A stretch of DNA of 27,634 nt from Paraktedonobacter sp036384215 (GTDB lineage Bacteria; Chloroflexota; Ktedonobacteria; Ktedonobacterales; Ktedonobacteraceae). The position numbers were made by a program, and so were the translations under genes. The DNA is taken from assembly GCA_036384215.1 (NCBI GenBank), contig DASVMX010000243.1, forward strand, positions 1 to 27,634, given 5' to 3'. Of the stretch, positions 6,912 to 15,800 are shown piece after piece (the stretch's first letter is position 1; each line of letters starts with the position of its first letter). The notes below the pieces were generated by a model, which was not told where the DNA came from, searched no databases, and saw only the letters and a list, made by a program, of their open reading frames with translations.

Positions 6912-9203
6912 TTAGTGAAATCCCGGCTGTGCCTGTGCCTGCGCGCTCGACAACTCGTGCCGGCGGCGGGCTGCCTCAAGGAGGTCTTTGGTTTCTTCTG
7001 CTCTGGCCCACTCCGGTGGCTGGTCCGCGCGCATGGCAACAGCTGCGCAGACTTTGTATTCCGGGATCTTGAAGCCTGGTTCCAGGACCGGGTTGGTCAA
7101 CTGGTTTGCTGCCTGCGTATGACCATAGTGATAGGGAATGAACAGCGTATCCGGGCGAATCGAACGCACTACCAGAGCGGGAGCGGTCATCTCTCCGCGC
7201 CTCGTGCGCACTGTCACCCAGTCACCGTCCCGGATACCCAGGCGCGCTGCTGTTTGCTCGTGCATTTCCACCCAGGGATAGGGTGCCTGCTCGTTGAGGA
7301 AAGGGACCCGCCGCGTCTGGTTGCCCGAGAGATAGTGATAGATCACGCGCCCGGTGGTGAGGACGAGCGGATACTCCTCATCTGGCTCCTCAGCAGGCGG
7401 AATATAGGTGATGGGGTGAAAACGTGCCTTGCCGTCGGGGAAGCCGAAGCGCTGCTCATACAGGCGCGGCGTTCCAGGATGCTCCTCACTGGGACAGGGC
7501 CAGAACACGCCGTTCTGCTCCTCGATCTTCTCATAGGTGATGCCCCAGTAGTCCGATTTCGCCCCCCTGGTACACAGGCGCAACTCGTCAAAAATTTCGC
7601 GTGTCGAGTGAAAGTCGAAGTACTGACCTTTGCCCAGCCGGCGTGCTAGATCGCAGACAATTTCCCAATCGCACCGGGCTTCTCCGGGAGGTTCGACGGC
7701 CTTGTTGTATTTGATGACGCGGCCTTCCAGACTGGTCGTCGTCCCCTCCTCCTCGGCCCAGACATTGCCCGGCAGGACAATATCCGCCAGTTCCGCCGTC
7801 TCGGACAGAAAGAAATCCGTCACGACGAAGAAGTCGAGCCCACGCAACGCCCGTTCCACTGTGCGTTGGTCGGGCAAGGAGACCATGGGATTGGAGCAGA
7901 TCATAAAACAGGCGCGGATCTCCTGGCGCAGCATCGCCGGGATCATCAAGGTCGCGGGATAGCCAGCGTGCGGAAGGTCCGCCTCGTTGATGCCCCACAC
8001 CGAGCTGATATATGCACGATCCGCGGGGTCATCGATCTCGCGACAGCCGGGAAGCTGCGAGGCTTTCTGCCCCATCTCGCGTCCACCCTGGCCATTGCCC
8101 TGACCAGTCAGCGTACCGTAACCCGCGCCGGGGCGTCCGAAATTGCCCGTGGCCAGCGCCAGGTTTGCGGCGGCAACCCCGTTATCCACGCCCTTACTCT
8201 GATGCTCCAGCCCGCGCGCGGTATAGAGCAGCGCTGCTCCGGCCCGGCCATACAGGCGCGCGGCCTCGATAATGGCCTCGGGTTTCAACCCGCACACCTT
8301 TGCCACGCGCTCCGGGGGATACTGCTCTACAAGCGCCTTTGTCTCCTCCCATCCGACGGTGCGCTCGCGAATGAAGTCCTCATCCACCAATCCTTCTTTG
8401 AGAATCACGTGCAACATCGCGTTGAGCAGCGCGGAGTCGGTGCCAGAACGCAGGGGCAGAAAGACATCGGCGGTGCGTGCAATCGGCGTCTGGCGCGGGT
8501 CGGCGACGATCAGCTTGCATCCGCGATCACGCGCCTGCCACAGGTAACTGGTAATAATCGGGAAGCACTCGCCGACATTGGCCCCGATCACAAAAATGCA
8601 ATCAGCGTGCAGCATATCGCTAACCGGGTTGGCCGCCCGATCAATGCCCAGGGAGCGCTCGTTGGCTCCGGTGGCCGAAGACATACACAGCCGCCCGTTA
8701 TAATCCGTGTGGCGCGTGCCCAGGGCCACGCGGGCAAATTTGCCCATCAAATAGCATTTCTCGTTGGTCATCGAGGAGCCGCTATACATAGCGACGCTAT
8801 CCTTGCCATGCTCCGCCTGGATCGAGCGAAAACGGGTGGTGATGGTGCCCAGAACCTCCTCCCAGCTTGCACGTTCCAGCGGGCTCTGCTTGCCATGGCG
8901 GCGCATCAACGGGTACGTCAGACGATCGGGATGGTTGACCGTCTGGTACGCAGTCGCCCCCTTGGGGCAGAGCATGCCGTGATTGAGAGGAAAATCCGTG
9001 CGCGGCTCGACGCCAACAACCTTCCCACGCGCAACTTTGAGATACATCCCACACTGCACACCACAGTAACAACAATGGGTCGGGACATACTGATCAATCT
9101 GCTCATTCGATTGCCAGGACCCCGGTGGTTGGACCCCTTTATGATAATCAAACGTCTCCGCCTGGCGTTGCCCTGGACGGAAGATGCTTTTATCGACACT
9201 CAT
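6912..9203 (-). CDS. Bis-MGD molybdopterin oxidoreductase, catalytic subunit
   Basis: This 763-residue protein belongs to the formate dehydrogenase / assimilatory nitrate reductase branch of the DMSO reductase family. The N-terminal [4Fe-4S] motif is C44-x2-C47-x3-C51-x27-C79, with K81 following as in Fdh/Nap/Nas enzymes. The Mo ligand is most likely C173 in NGRLCMSSATGA. Other family parts are FVIGANVGECFPI, the cofactor-binding LATGNFGRPGAGYG, SNPMVSLPDQ, and the C-terminal cofactor-binding domain (TTGRVIYHY to PEYKVCAAV). No twin-arginine signal is present, so it is cytoplasmic. GAAGGA precedes the ATG. RLCMSS is closer to nitrate reductases than to formate dehydrogenase H, but the substrate cannot be decided from sequence. 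Confidence 0.88.
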   Translation of the reverse strand: MSVDKSIFRPGQRQAETFDYHKGVQPPGSWQSNEQIDQYVPTHCCYCGVQCGMYLKVARGKVVGVEPRTDFPLNHGMLCPKGATAYQTVNHPDRLTYPLMRRHGKQSPLERASWEEVLGTITTRFRSIQAEHGKDSVAMYSGSSMTNEKCYLMGKFARVALGTRHTDYNGRLCMSSATGANERSLGIDRAANPVSDMLHADCIFVIGANVGECFPIITSYLWQARDRGCKLIVADPRQTPIARTADVFLPLRSGTDSALLNAMLHVILKEGLVDEDFIRERTVGWEETKALVEQYPPERVAKVCGLKPEAIIEAARLYGRAGAALLYTARGLEHQSKGVDNGVAAANLALATGNFGRPGAGYGTLTGQGNGQGGREMGQKASQLPGCREIDDPADRAYISSVWGINEADLPHAGYPATLMIPAMLRQEIRACFMICSNPMVSLPDQRTVERALRGLDFFVVTDFFLSETAELADIVLPGNVWAEEEGTTTSLEGRVIKYNKAVEPPGEARCDWEIVCDLARRLGKGQYFDFHSTREIFDELRLCTRGAKSDYWGITYEKIEEQNGVFWPCPSEEHPGTPRLYEQRFGFPDGKARFHPITYIPPAEEPDEEYPLVLTTGRVIYHYLSGNQTRRVPFLNEQAPYPWVEMHEQTAARLGIRDGDWVTVRTRRGEMTAPALVVRSIRPDTLFIPYHYGHTQAANQLTNPVLEPGFKIPEYKVCAAVAMRADQPPEWARAEETKDLLEAARRRHELSSAQAQAQPGFH

Positions 9204-9222
9204 GCTTCTCTTTCCTTCTCAT

Positions 9223-10410
9223 CTATAGAAATTGGTTCCCTTCGCGCCCAAGCGCGGCCAGATTCGCCTGTGCGCGCATGATACGCTTGCACGAGGGGCA
9301 GAGATCCTGCCACCAGAGCGCCTGGATGGCCTGTTCGGTCTCTGGCGTGCTATTGACCGGCGGTTCGTGGGCGGGCACAGCGAACGGCTGAGCAGGGGCG
9401 TTGCGGATCGTATAGTTCTCCCCCACTTCGGAGAGCGTGCGTTTCAAGTCTTGAATGAAGCGCGCGGGAGCAAACTCCTCACCGCACCGGGCGCAGTGCT
9501 GCTGTGTGGTATCCTCGCCGGTGCGCCAGTACAACTCGATTCCCACGGTCGCCGGACGCTCAATCAGATGGAAGAATTTGCCAAAGGGCAGCGAGATCAA
9601 CCAGAGGACCACCACCGTCTCGTGGGTCAGTGAGATATACCAGTAATAGGCGCCGCCGAGCCAGGCGCTATCCGCCGTCAGAGCCAGCCCGGTTACGACG
9701 ATGGCCAGCAGCAGGGCCAGTGGCAGGATATCAAAGCGAAAGCGTTGCACCGCCACCAGCGCCAGGTCATGGAAGCGCCGGTGAAACGCCAGCACCAGGC
9801 CAACCAGGAGGATGGCCGCGGTAAAGTCCAGGGCGTGGATCACCACAAAGCCAAAGAGCGAATCCGCGGGAAACGCCAGCAGGCTGAACCCGAAAAACCA
9901 GATCTGATACCAACCGCCTGCTGTCTGGGTAAAGCGCAGCCAGCCAAAGGTCAGCGGGAACGTAATCAGGCACGAGAGCAGCACGCCCCAGAAGAGGCAC
10001 TGGTGCGTGAGCCAGCGATAGAGGCCGCGCTTGCGAATAAAGGTTTGCGCAAACAAATCGCCGATAGCTGCCGGGATCAACGCCGTGTAGCGGCGGAAAT
10101 TGGCCGCGGAAAAGAACAGTTGCCAGCTCCTACGCCAGTAGCGGCCTGTGGGAGGACGCGCAAGCCAGAAGGTATACTTATAGGTCACTGCTGCGGTGGC
10201 AAAAACAGTTGCCACCGCGTAGCCGATCAAAGCGGCATCAAACCAGTGAAAGCCACGCGAGCCCAGCGCGATGAGCAGGATCAGCACCAGGGCGGCTGCG
10301 ATCCCTGCTCCCAGCGAACGAGGTCGCAATCGGAGCACTGGTCTGCGCGCGGGTCGCGAATGATCTGTTCCAGCTTCTGATGTCAGAGCGTTGCCGGAAG
10401 GATGTTTCAT
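9223..10410 (-). CDS. Polytopic membrane subunit with cytochrome-b-like His and a split zinc-ribbon tail
   Basis: The predicted protein has 395 residues. After a basic N-terminus there are about six to eight hydrophobic segments (about 32-275). Histidines lie in or beside helices at H136, H192, H263 and H281 (numbering from this start). The H263-H281 spacing of 18 equals that of the C-terminal haem ligands of E. coli NarI (His187/His205), which hints at a b-type cytochrome. The cytosolic C-terminal tail holds CARC (306-309) and CPSC (371-374), a split zinc-ribbon- or rubredoxin-like knuckle. It is the first gene of the redox operon, 19 bases before the catalytic gene, so it is probably the quinone-reactive anchor. 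I chose ATG 10410 with AGAGG upstream over an in-frame GTG at 10464. Confidence 0.7.
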   Translation of the reverse strand: MKHPSGNALTSEAGTDHSRPARRPVLRLRPRSLGAGIAAALVLILLIALGSRGFHWFDAALIGYAVATVFATAAVTYKYTFWLARPPTGRYWRRSWQLFFSAANFRRYTALIPAAIGDLFAQTFIRKRGLYRWLTHQCLFWGVLLSCLITFPLTFGWLRFTQTAGGWYQIWFFGFSLLAFPADSLFGFVVIHALDFTAAILLVGLVLAFHRRFHDLALVAVQRFRFDILPLALLLAIVVTGLALTADSAWLGGAYYWYISLTHETVVVLWLISLPFGKFFHLIERPATVGIELYWRTGEDTTQQHCARCGEEFAPARFIQDLKRTLSEVGENYTIRNAPAQPFAVPAHEPPVNSTPETEQAIQALWWQDLCPSCKRIMRAQANLAALGREGNQFL

Positions 10411-10475
10411 TTGTTCCCATCCTCTTCTCAAAGAAAGACGTTCATGCACATGCCTTTGTATCACGCGAAAGATGG

Positions 10476-10491
10476 CTGGTCGAGAGACCAG
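10476..10491. promoter_or_regulatory. Hairpin in the leader of the redox operon
   Basis: CTGGTC and GACCAG form a perfect 6-bp stem with a 4-base loop, 66-81 bases upstream of the first ATG of the operon. On the minus-strand RNA the loop is UCUC. It may be a leader structure or an operator. No larger riboswitch fold could be recognised. Confidence 0.3.
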
Positions 10492-10571
10492 GCTTCTGCG
10501 ATCCGGTACGTTATCCAGTTTCCATTATTTATAGTGTATATAATAGTCATTCTGTTCGCTGAGGGGTAGTC

Positions 10572-11108
10572 TTATGCTCGTGTGCCCTCTTCCCCTGGAT
10601 ACCTGAGCATTTCTCTCTCCACCCGCAGGAAAGGGGTCAACGTATGCTCCCTGAGGAGCTTGCCCATGATGTGAGAGACGCGCCAGCCCGCGACGGTGAG
10701 CGCATCGGCGATCAGAGAACGGTGACAACGCCAGGGCAACGCTTCGGCGCACATGATAGCAGTGCGCTGGCGACGAGCATGTGCTTCAAGCTCGGCCAGG
10801 CCTGCGCGAAAGGCTGGGGTCGCCATATAGTCGGCGTACCCACGAAAGGAGGCGTTGCGCCAACCCGTGTTCGGAGAATCTTTCGCCGGATGGCGCAGGC
10901 CACCGAGTGCTTCCAGATGCAGATAGTCAATGCCAGCGCGTTGAAGGGCATCGGGAAGCAGATCGCTGCCAAACTGGGGATGCGCGCGCGACCGGGGAAT
11001 CGTGCGCACGTCCACCAGCAGTTGGATCGCGTGCATCCTCAGCAGCTCTAGAAACTCCTCAATAGGATGGGTTGAGTGGCCAATGGTGGCAATGGTATGG
11101 TGCTCCAT
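10572..11108 (-). CDS. DUF488-family protein
   Basis: This 178-residue protein has the DUF488 signatures TIGHSTHPIEEFLELL (8-23), LLVDVRTIPRSRAHPQF (30-46), GIDYLHLEALGG (59-70), CAE (120-122) and CHR (128-130) in MCAEALPWRCHRSLIAD. The conserved Asp, Arg, Cys and His residues suggest an enzyme, but no activity is established for the family. It ends 162 bases before the redox operon starts. No ribosome binding site is seen. Instead a TATACT box lies only 6-12 bases upstream of the ATG, which points to a leaderless transcript. Confidence 0.88.
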   Translation of the reverse strand: MEHHTIATIGHSTHPIEEFLELLRMHAIQLLVDVRTIPRSRAHPQFGSDLLPDALQRAGIDYLHLEALGGLRHPAKDSPNTGWRNASFRGYADYMATPAFRAGLAELEAHARRQRTAIMCAEALPWRCHRSLIADALTVAGWRVSHIMGKLLREHTLTPFLRVEREMLRYPGEEGTRA

Positions 11109-11114
11109 AGAGCG

Positions 11115-11123
11115 AGTATAGCA
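11115..11123 (-). promoter_or_regulatory. Extended -10 promoter of the DUF488 gene (TGC-TATACT)
   Basis: On the minus strand TGCTATACT fits the extended -10 consensus TGnTATAAT. No -35 match is present, which extended -10 promoters tolerate. The expected transcription start is at or within a few bases of the ATG at 11108-11106, so the mRNA would lack a leader. Confidence 0.5.
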
Positions 11124-11145
11124 TCTACGGAAAACGCTCCCTCCT

Positions 11146-11433
11146 CTACGCTCCAGAAGCCAGCAGGCTGAGGCGCTCGCGGCTCAAGACGACGGCCCGC
11201 CCCTGGCGCATCTCAATGGCTCCCGCCATCTCCAGTTCTTTGAGAGCTCGCCCCACGACCTCGCGGGCGGTTCCGGCCAGCGCGGCCATTTCTTGCTGCG
11301 TCAGATGATATGGCGACCCGCCTTCCTGCGACGACGCCTCTTGTTCCAGGAGGATCTTGGCGACCCGCGCGCTGATATGGCGCAGGGCCAGTAGAACAGT
11401 ATAGAGCGGGCCATGCAGCGATGACTGTGACAA
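11146..11433 (-). pseudogene. Truncated Crp/Fnr-family regulator, DNA-binding domain only
   Basis: The 95-residue frame reads ISARVAKILLEQE, then YHLTQQEMAALAGTAREVVGRALKELEMAGAIEMRQGRAVVLSRERLSLLA. This is the C-terminal winged helix of Crp/Fnr regulators, with TREVVGRALKELE in the position of the recognition helix. The ~130-residue cyclic-nucleotide-binding domain is absent. The frame meets TAA six bases before a TTG start, and the next AGGAG lies about 14 bases away. The other frames upstream show no effector-domain remnant. It is therefore probably a decayed gene, though a stand-alone small HTH protein cannot be excluded. Confidence 0.55.
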
Positions 11434-11441
11434 AAATTACA
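11426..11441. promoter_or_regulatory. CRP/FNR-like box TGTGA-N6-TTACA
   Basis: It matches the CRP consensus TGTGA-N6-TCACA with one mismatch. It overlaps the first codons of the truncated Crp/Fnr gene and lies about 160 bases upstream of the divergent methyltransferase gene. Confidence 0.35.
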
Positions 11442-11462
11442 GACGTTCTCCTTTTGCCTGAG

Positions 11463-11492
11463 TTCCCAGACCGGAGGGTTTCGCCCTGGGAA
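11463..11492. promoter_or_regulatory. Inverted repeat upstream of the methyltransferase gene
   Basis: TTCCCAG (11463-11469) and CTGGGAA (11486-11492) are perfect complements. The enclosed AGGG/CCCT can form an alternative inner stem around TTTCG. The competing pairings and the position in the divergent intergenic region suggest an operator or leader element; no family is recognised. Confidence 0.3.
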
Positions 11493-11598
11493 TGTGGGAA
11501 CCCTTGTGAAACATCATACGTGTGAGAAAGGGGATTGTCTGGCGTAAAGGTGAAGAGTTGTACAAGCTCATACAAGGCAAAGATGGGAGGCGGAAAAG

Positions 11599-12405
11599 AT
11601 GAACGTATTTGATACGAGGAATCCGCAGCGCTTATTGAATGAACCGGATCGGGAAATGTGCAGTGTCCGCATGCGCCTTCAGCTTCTTCAGCGCGTGGGA
11701 AATCCGCCAGTAGACTGGTCTGGGTGGATCTTTCGCCAATTGAAAAAGAAACCTCGGAGCCGGGTGCTTGAGCTTGGGTGCGGTTCTGGTTTGCTCTGGC
11801 AAGACAACCGGGAAAAGCTTCCGCTGGATTGGGCAATGACGCTTGCTGATTGCTCCTTCGAGCAGCTCCAAGAAGCACAAAGGTATCTGGGCCACTGCAA
11901 TCGGCAATTTGCTTTTCAATTGCTCAATGCACCGGTCCTCCCCTTTGAGGATGCCTGCTTCGATCTGCTGCTTGCTCATTTTCATCTTCCCCAGGTTCCG
12001 AACCTTTTTCGCGCCTTCTCAGAGATTCAACGCGTTTTGCGGACAGATGGCCTTTTTTATGCGACCACCATCTCCCAGAACGCCTTTGCTCCACTGAATG
12101 CGCTCCTGGAGGCAGTGGGTTTGCCTTCCTGGGAAAATACAGCAGTGTTTAGTATGGAAAATGGCGCTGACCAACTCTCCAGGTGGTTCACAGAGGTCGC
12201 GCTTCATCGACTGACACAGATTCTGGTGATGAGGGAAGGAGAGCCGCTGCTCAGATGTCTTCGTGCTGGTATTTCGCCTGGCCAGTACCACGAAGCTTTG
12301 TTTCAGCGTTTGGGCGAACACATTGAGCAAGAACTCTCCAGGCACGGTGAGATTGTTCTTCCGTTGGATATTGGGCTGTTTGAGGCAACGAAGCGCACCG
12401 CATAA
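11599..12405 (+). CDS. Class I SAM-dependent methyltransferase
   Basis: This 268-residue protein has SAM-binding motif I VLELGCGSG (56-64), the acidic beta-2 residue D84 (TLADCS), LLNAPVLPFEDACFDLLLAHFHLPQV (108-133, motifs II-III) and VLRTDGLFYATT (146-157). This is the pattern of BioC/UbiE-type methyltransferases (Methyltransf_11). The C-terminal half should form the substrate cap and gives no hint of the acceptor. GGGAGG lies 8 bases before ATG. It stands alone, running towards the toxin locus but separated from it by about 395 bases. Confidence 0.82.
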   Translation: MNVFDTRNPQRLLNEPDREMCSVRMRLQLLQRVGNPPVDWSGWIFRQLKKKPRSRVLELGCGSGLLWQDNREKLPLDWAMTLADCSFEQLQEAQRYLGHCNRQFAFQLLNAPVLPFEDACFDLLLAHFHLPQVPNLFRAFSEIQRVLRTDGLFYATTISQNAFAPLNALLEAVGLPSWENTAVFSMENGADQLSRWFTEVALHRLTQILVMREGEPLLRCLRAGISPGQYHEALFQRLGEHIEQELSRHGEIVLPLDIGLFEATKRTA

Positions 12406-12424
12406 CGTTTTTCGTATGGAAAAA

Positions 12425-12475
12425 TACTGCTTCCAGCTTAAACTCCTTCGCGTAGGTTTGTGTCTTCTTTTGCAT
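12425..12475 (-). mobile_element. IS3-family transposase OrfA N-terminal fragment
   Basis: On the minus strand ATG at 12475 starts MQKKTQTYAKEFKLEAV. The (R/Y)xxEFKxEAV start is characteristic of IS3/IS150-type OrfA proteins. GAGGG lies upstream at a usable distance. After about 17 codons the resemblance stops, and the methyltransferase gene ends 20 bases further on. It is therefore a remnant left by deletion or recombination, not an active element. Confidence 0.6.
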
Positions 12476-12785
12476 GGTATTTTCCCTCGTTGGAGGACTG
12501 CTCTCCTCCAATGTTACTCCCTCCATTTCTCAGGGTCAAGACCACAACTCTCCGCAGAAAATTGACGACCACGCTTCTCCAACATCCGAATGTGCGCATG
12601 AACATATTATGTATGTTTATTATACTAATTATATACTACTGGCGCGAATATGAAATATGGAGGAATGCTCTTTCAAAAAGTGATTTCATCTTCACCTGGA
12701 GCCATTGAGCCTGGTGAGTGAAAGCGCTTGAGAGCAGAATTGGAGAGCCAGGAAAGATCTTTTCTGGAAGAAGAAATTGAGTATG

Positions 12786-12794
12786 TAAGGAGGT
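12786..12794 (+). promoter_or_regulatory. Ribosome binding site deciding the GTG start of the TcB-TcC gene
   Basis: TAAGGAGGT is a full-length anti-16S complement, 6 bases before GTG at 12801. The nearest in-frame ATG (12783) is followed at once by TAA, so GTG is the start. Confidence 0.8.
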
Positions 12795-12800
12795 CTGGCT

Positions 12801-15800
12801 GTGGGTGACCGACTGAGTTCCCCGGGTCAAATCATATCGCTCCCGCAGGGTGGCGGTTCATTGCAGGGACTGGGTGAAACGTTTTCACCGGACCTTTTTA
12901 CTGGTACTGGCAATGTGACGATTCCTCTGACCACTCCTGCGGGACGCAACAATGTGCAACCAACCTTAAGCCTGCTCTACAGCACAGGAGCCGGGAATGG
13001 ACCCTTTGGACTGGGCTGGAGACTTGGCGTACCTGAGGTAAGCCGCAAAACAGCGAAGGGCGTTCCGATTTATGATGATAGTCAGGACGTTTTTCTCATG
13101 TCAAATAGCGAAGACCTGGTCCCTGTTTTTGCTGACAAAGAAAGCACGACTTTCCGTCCACGCACGGACAGTGCCTTTGCTCAGATTGCTCATTATACAT
13201 CTCAGTCTGATAATTACTGGGAAGCGCGTCTGAAGGATGGCACGACTCAGGTATATGGCACTCCCGGCCAGGCTGGCAGCGACCCTGCTGTTCTGGCCAA
13301 TCCGACCAATAGCCACCGTGTTTTTAGCTGGCACCTTGCTGCATCATACGATCCATTCGGCAATCGCATAGCCTACGAATATGAGATTGACAAGAGTCAG
13401 GATGAGAGATGCCCATGGCAGCAGATCTACCTGTCCGCTATTCGCTATATCGATTATGGCGATCAGCCTGATTTCCAGTACCTGGTCAGCGTTCGCTTTC
13501 ACTATGAGACGCGGCAGGACGCGTTCTCTAGTCGGCGGGCTGGTTTTGAGATACGCACGACGCGCCTCTGTAAAGAGATTGAGGTATTTATTGGGACCGG
13601 CGAGAAAGAATTGATCCGGCGCTACACACTGCATCATGAGCAGGCACCTTTCAATGGAAACGCCCTCCTTACCAGGGTCAGTACAACAGGCTATGCTGGC
13701 GAGCAATCCGAGCAATTGCCCCCGGTCCAATTTCGGTATACGGATTTTGTGCCTGAAAAGCAACGATTTATCCCTCTGACAGGGAAGGATAGCCCTTCTG
13801 GTTCGCTGGCACATCCTGACTACGAACTGGTAGATATTGATGGAAACGGGCTGCCGGGCTTTCTCTCTATGGACGGGAATGCGCAGTACTGGCGCAATCT
13901 AGGCGCGGGTAAGTTGGATGCGCGTCGTTCGTTGCCTGTGATACCTGCTGGCGTTCGCCTGCAAGACCCCGGCGCGCAATTGATCGATGCTAATGGTGAC
14001 GGACACATCGACCTGATGGTCTGCAACGAACGCTTTGGCGGCTACTACCCTCTGACCGCTCAGGAGTTGGAGGGGCAGCGTTTCTACCAGCCCTATCGCG
14101 TCACTCCCAGCATCGACTTGAAAGATCCAGAGGTGCGCCTCGTGGATTTGACTGGCAATGGAATCACCGATGCAATCCGCTCTGGCACAAGAATGGAATG
14201 TTTCTTCAATGATCCTATCCAGGGCTGGAACAGTGTGCGCGAGGTAGCTCGTCGCGCGCTGGACGAGTTCCCCAACGTCAATTTTTCTGACTCCCGCGTG
14301 CAACTGGGCTGTATGACCGGCGACAATTTACAGGATATCGTCTTGATCGCGAATGGCCACGTAGAATACTGGCCCTCCCTCGGTCATGGCAATTGGGGAG
14401 CGCGCATTATTATGAAAAATAGCCCTCGCTTCCCTTATGGTTATAATCCACACTATGTCTTGCTGGGCGATGTCGATGGCGATGGCGTGGCCGATCTGGT
14501 CTATGTAGACGATCATAAAGTCTCACTCTGGATTAATCAGAATGGCAATTCCTGGAGCGAAGAAGTCTCGATTAGCGGGACGCCATCCGTCGCGGATGCC
14601 AACGCGCTCCGCCTGACCGATATACTGGGCAACGGCGTTTCTGGAGTGCTCTGGAGTTCTCCCGCGAACGGAACGCAGCCCTCCATGCACTTCCTGGATT
14701 TTACTGGTGGAGTAAAACCTTATCTGCTTTCCGGCATTGTGAACAACAGCGGGGCAGAGACTCACATAGAGTATGCCTCCTCCATCAAGTATTATCTGGA
14801 AGACGAGCAAAACCGCGCTACGCGCTGGAAAACCTCTTTGCCTTTCCCGGTTCAGGTTATCTCTCGCGTGGTGTCTTTTGACCGATTCTCGGGAAGTTCG
14901 CTGACAACCGAATACTTCTACCACCATGGCTACTGGGATGGGGTCGAACGCGAGTTTCGCGGTTTTGGTCGCGTGGATCAGCTCGATACACTGCACTATA
15001 AGGACCTGGGTCCGTCTCCACACTACTCGCCTCCGACCGAAACGCGTACCTGGTTTCACCTTGGCCCGATTAGCACGCAGTTTGCCGGGCGCCCTTATAC
15101 AGCAGATTTTACCAATGAGTATTGGAGCGAAGACCCTGATGTTCTGCCCGTCCCTCCTCTACCGGCAGGATTGAAGAGTCGAGGAGAACGTGACGCACTG
15201 CGCGCACTGCGCGGTCGTATCCTGCGTACAGAGCTGTACGCGCTGGATGAGAGCAATTTTGCGACCCGTCCCTACCAGGTCAGTGAGCATAGCCACGGCG
15301 TTCGCCTTGAGGTCAAGCCTGGACCGGGCACCCCCCGGATTCCCGGCGTCTATTTCCCTTATACTTGCGCTCAACGTACAACGGCATGGGAACGGGGTAC
15401 CGATCCATATACCATTGTTACGTTCCTGGACGATTACGATGCTTATGGACAGGAGCAAAAGACAACCACGATTGCTGTACCGCGTGGCCGAGATTATCGC
15501 CATAAAAGCCCCATCAGTGAACCTTACCTGGCAACTCTCTCTACAGTACACTATGCTCCAGCACCCGATCCAGAGCATTTCATGGTCAATCGTATCACCA
15601 GTCAGACTCAATACGAAATTCAGAACAATGGTACGATGACCCTGCTGGAACTGCACACAGAGATTATTACCAACCCGGCCAGGCAGAGTCTCTTCAGTCA
15701 CTCCCTTCATTTCTACGACGGTGAGGCTTTCGTTGGTCTGCCCCTGGGGAAACTTGGAAACTACGGAGCGCCTGTACGTATTGAGGAACTGGTACTGACT

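Larger units (their letters stand above)
12406..12800. other. 395-base region between methyltransferase and toxin operon
   Basis: It contains the IS3-type transposase fragment at 12425-12475 (listed separately), then GC-poor DNA at 12,600-12,660 with two TATACT hexamers (12621-12626 and 12632-12637). These are candidate -10 boxes for the toxin operon, with only a poor -35 (ATGAAC at 12598-12603). The region ends with the strong ribosome binding site of the toxin gene. A leader of about 150 bases is implied. Confidence 0.4.

Noticed and set aside
6348..9281. Long open frames on the plus strand opposite the molybdopterin and ferredoxin genes (for example 6348-7649 and 7866-9281)
   Set aside because: They are antisense to genes with unmistakable cofactor motifs, have no ribosome binding sites or recognisable domains, and arise from the GC-rich codon bias.
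10411..10571. A molybdenum-cofactor riboswitch upstream of the redox operon
   Set aside because: Only one small hairpin is visible and the multi-stem consensus could not be recognised by eye.
11213..11878. Minus-strand frame of 221 codons overlapping the methyltransferase start
   Set aside because: It is antisense to the methyltransferase and out of frame with the Crp-type HTH; it does not encode the missing effector domain.
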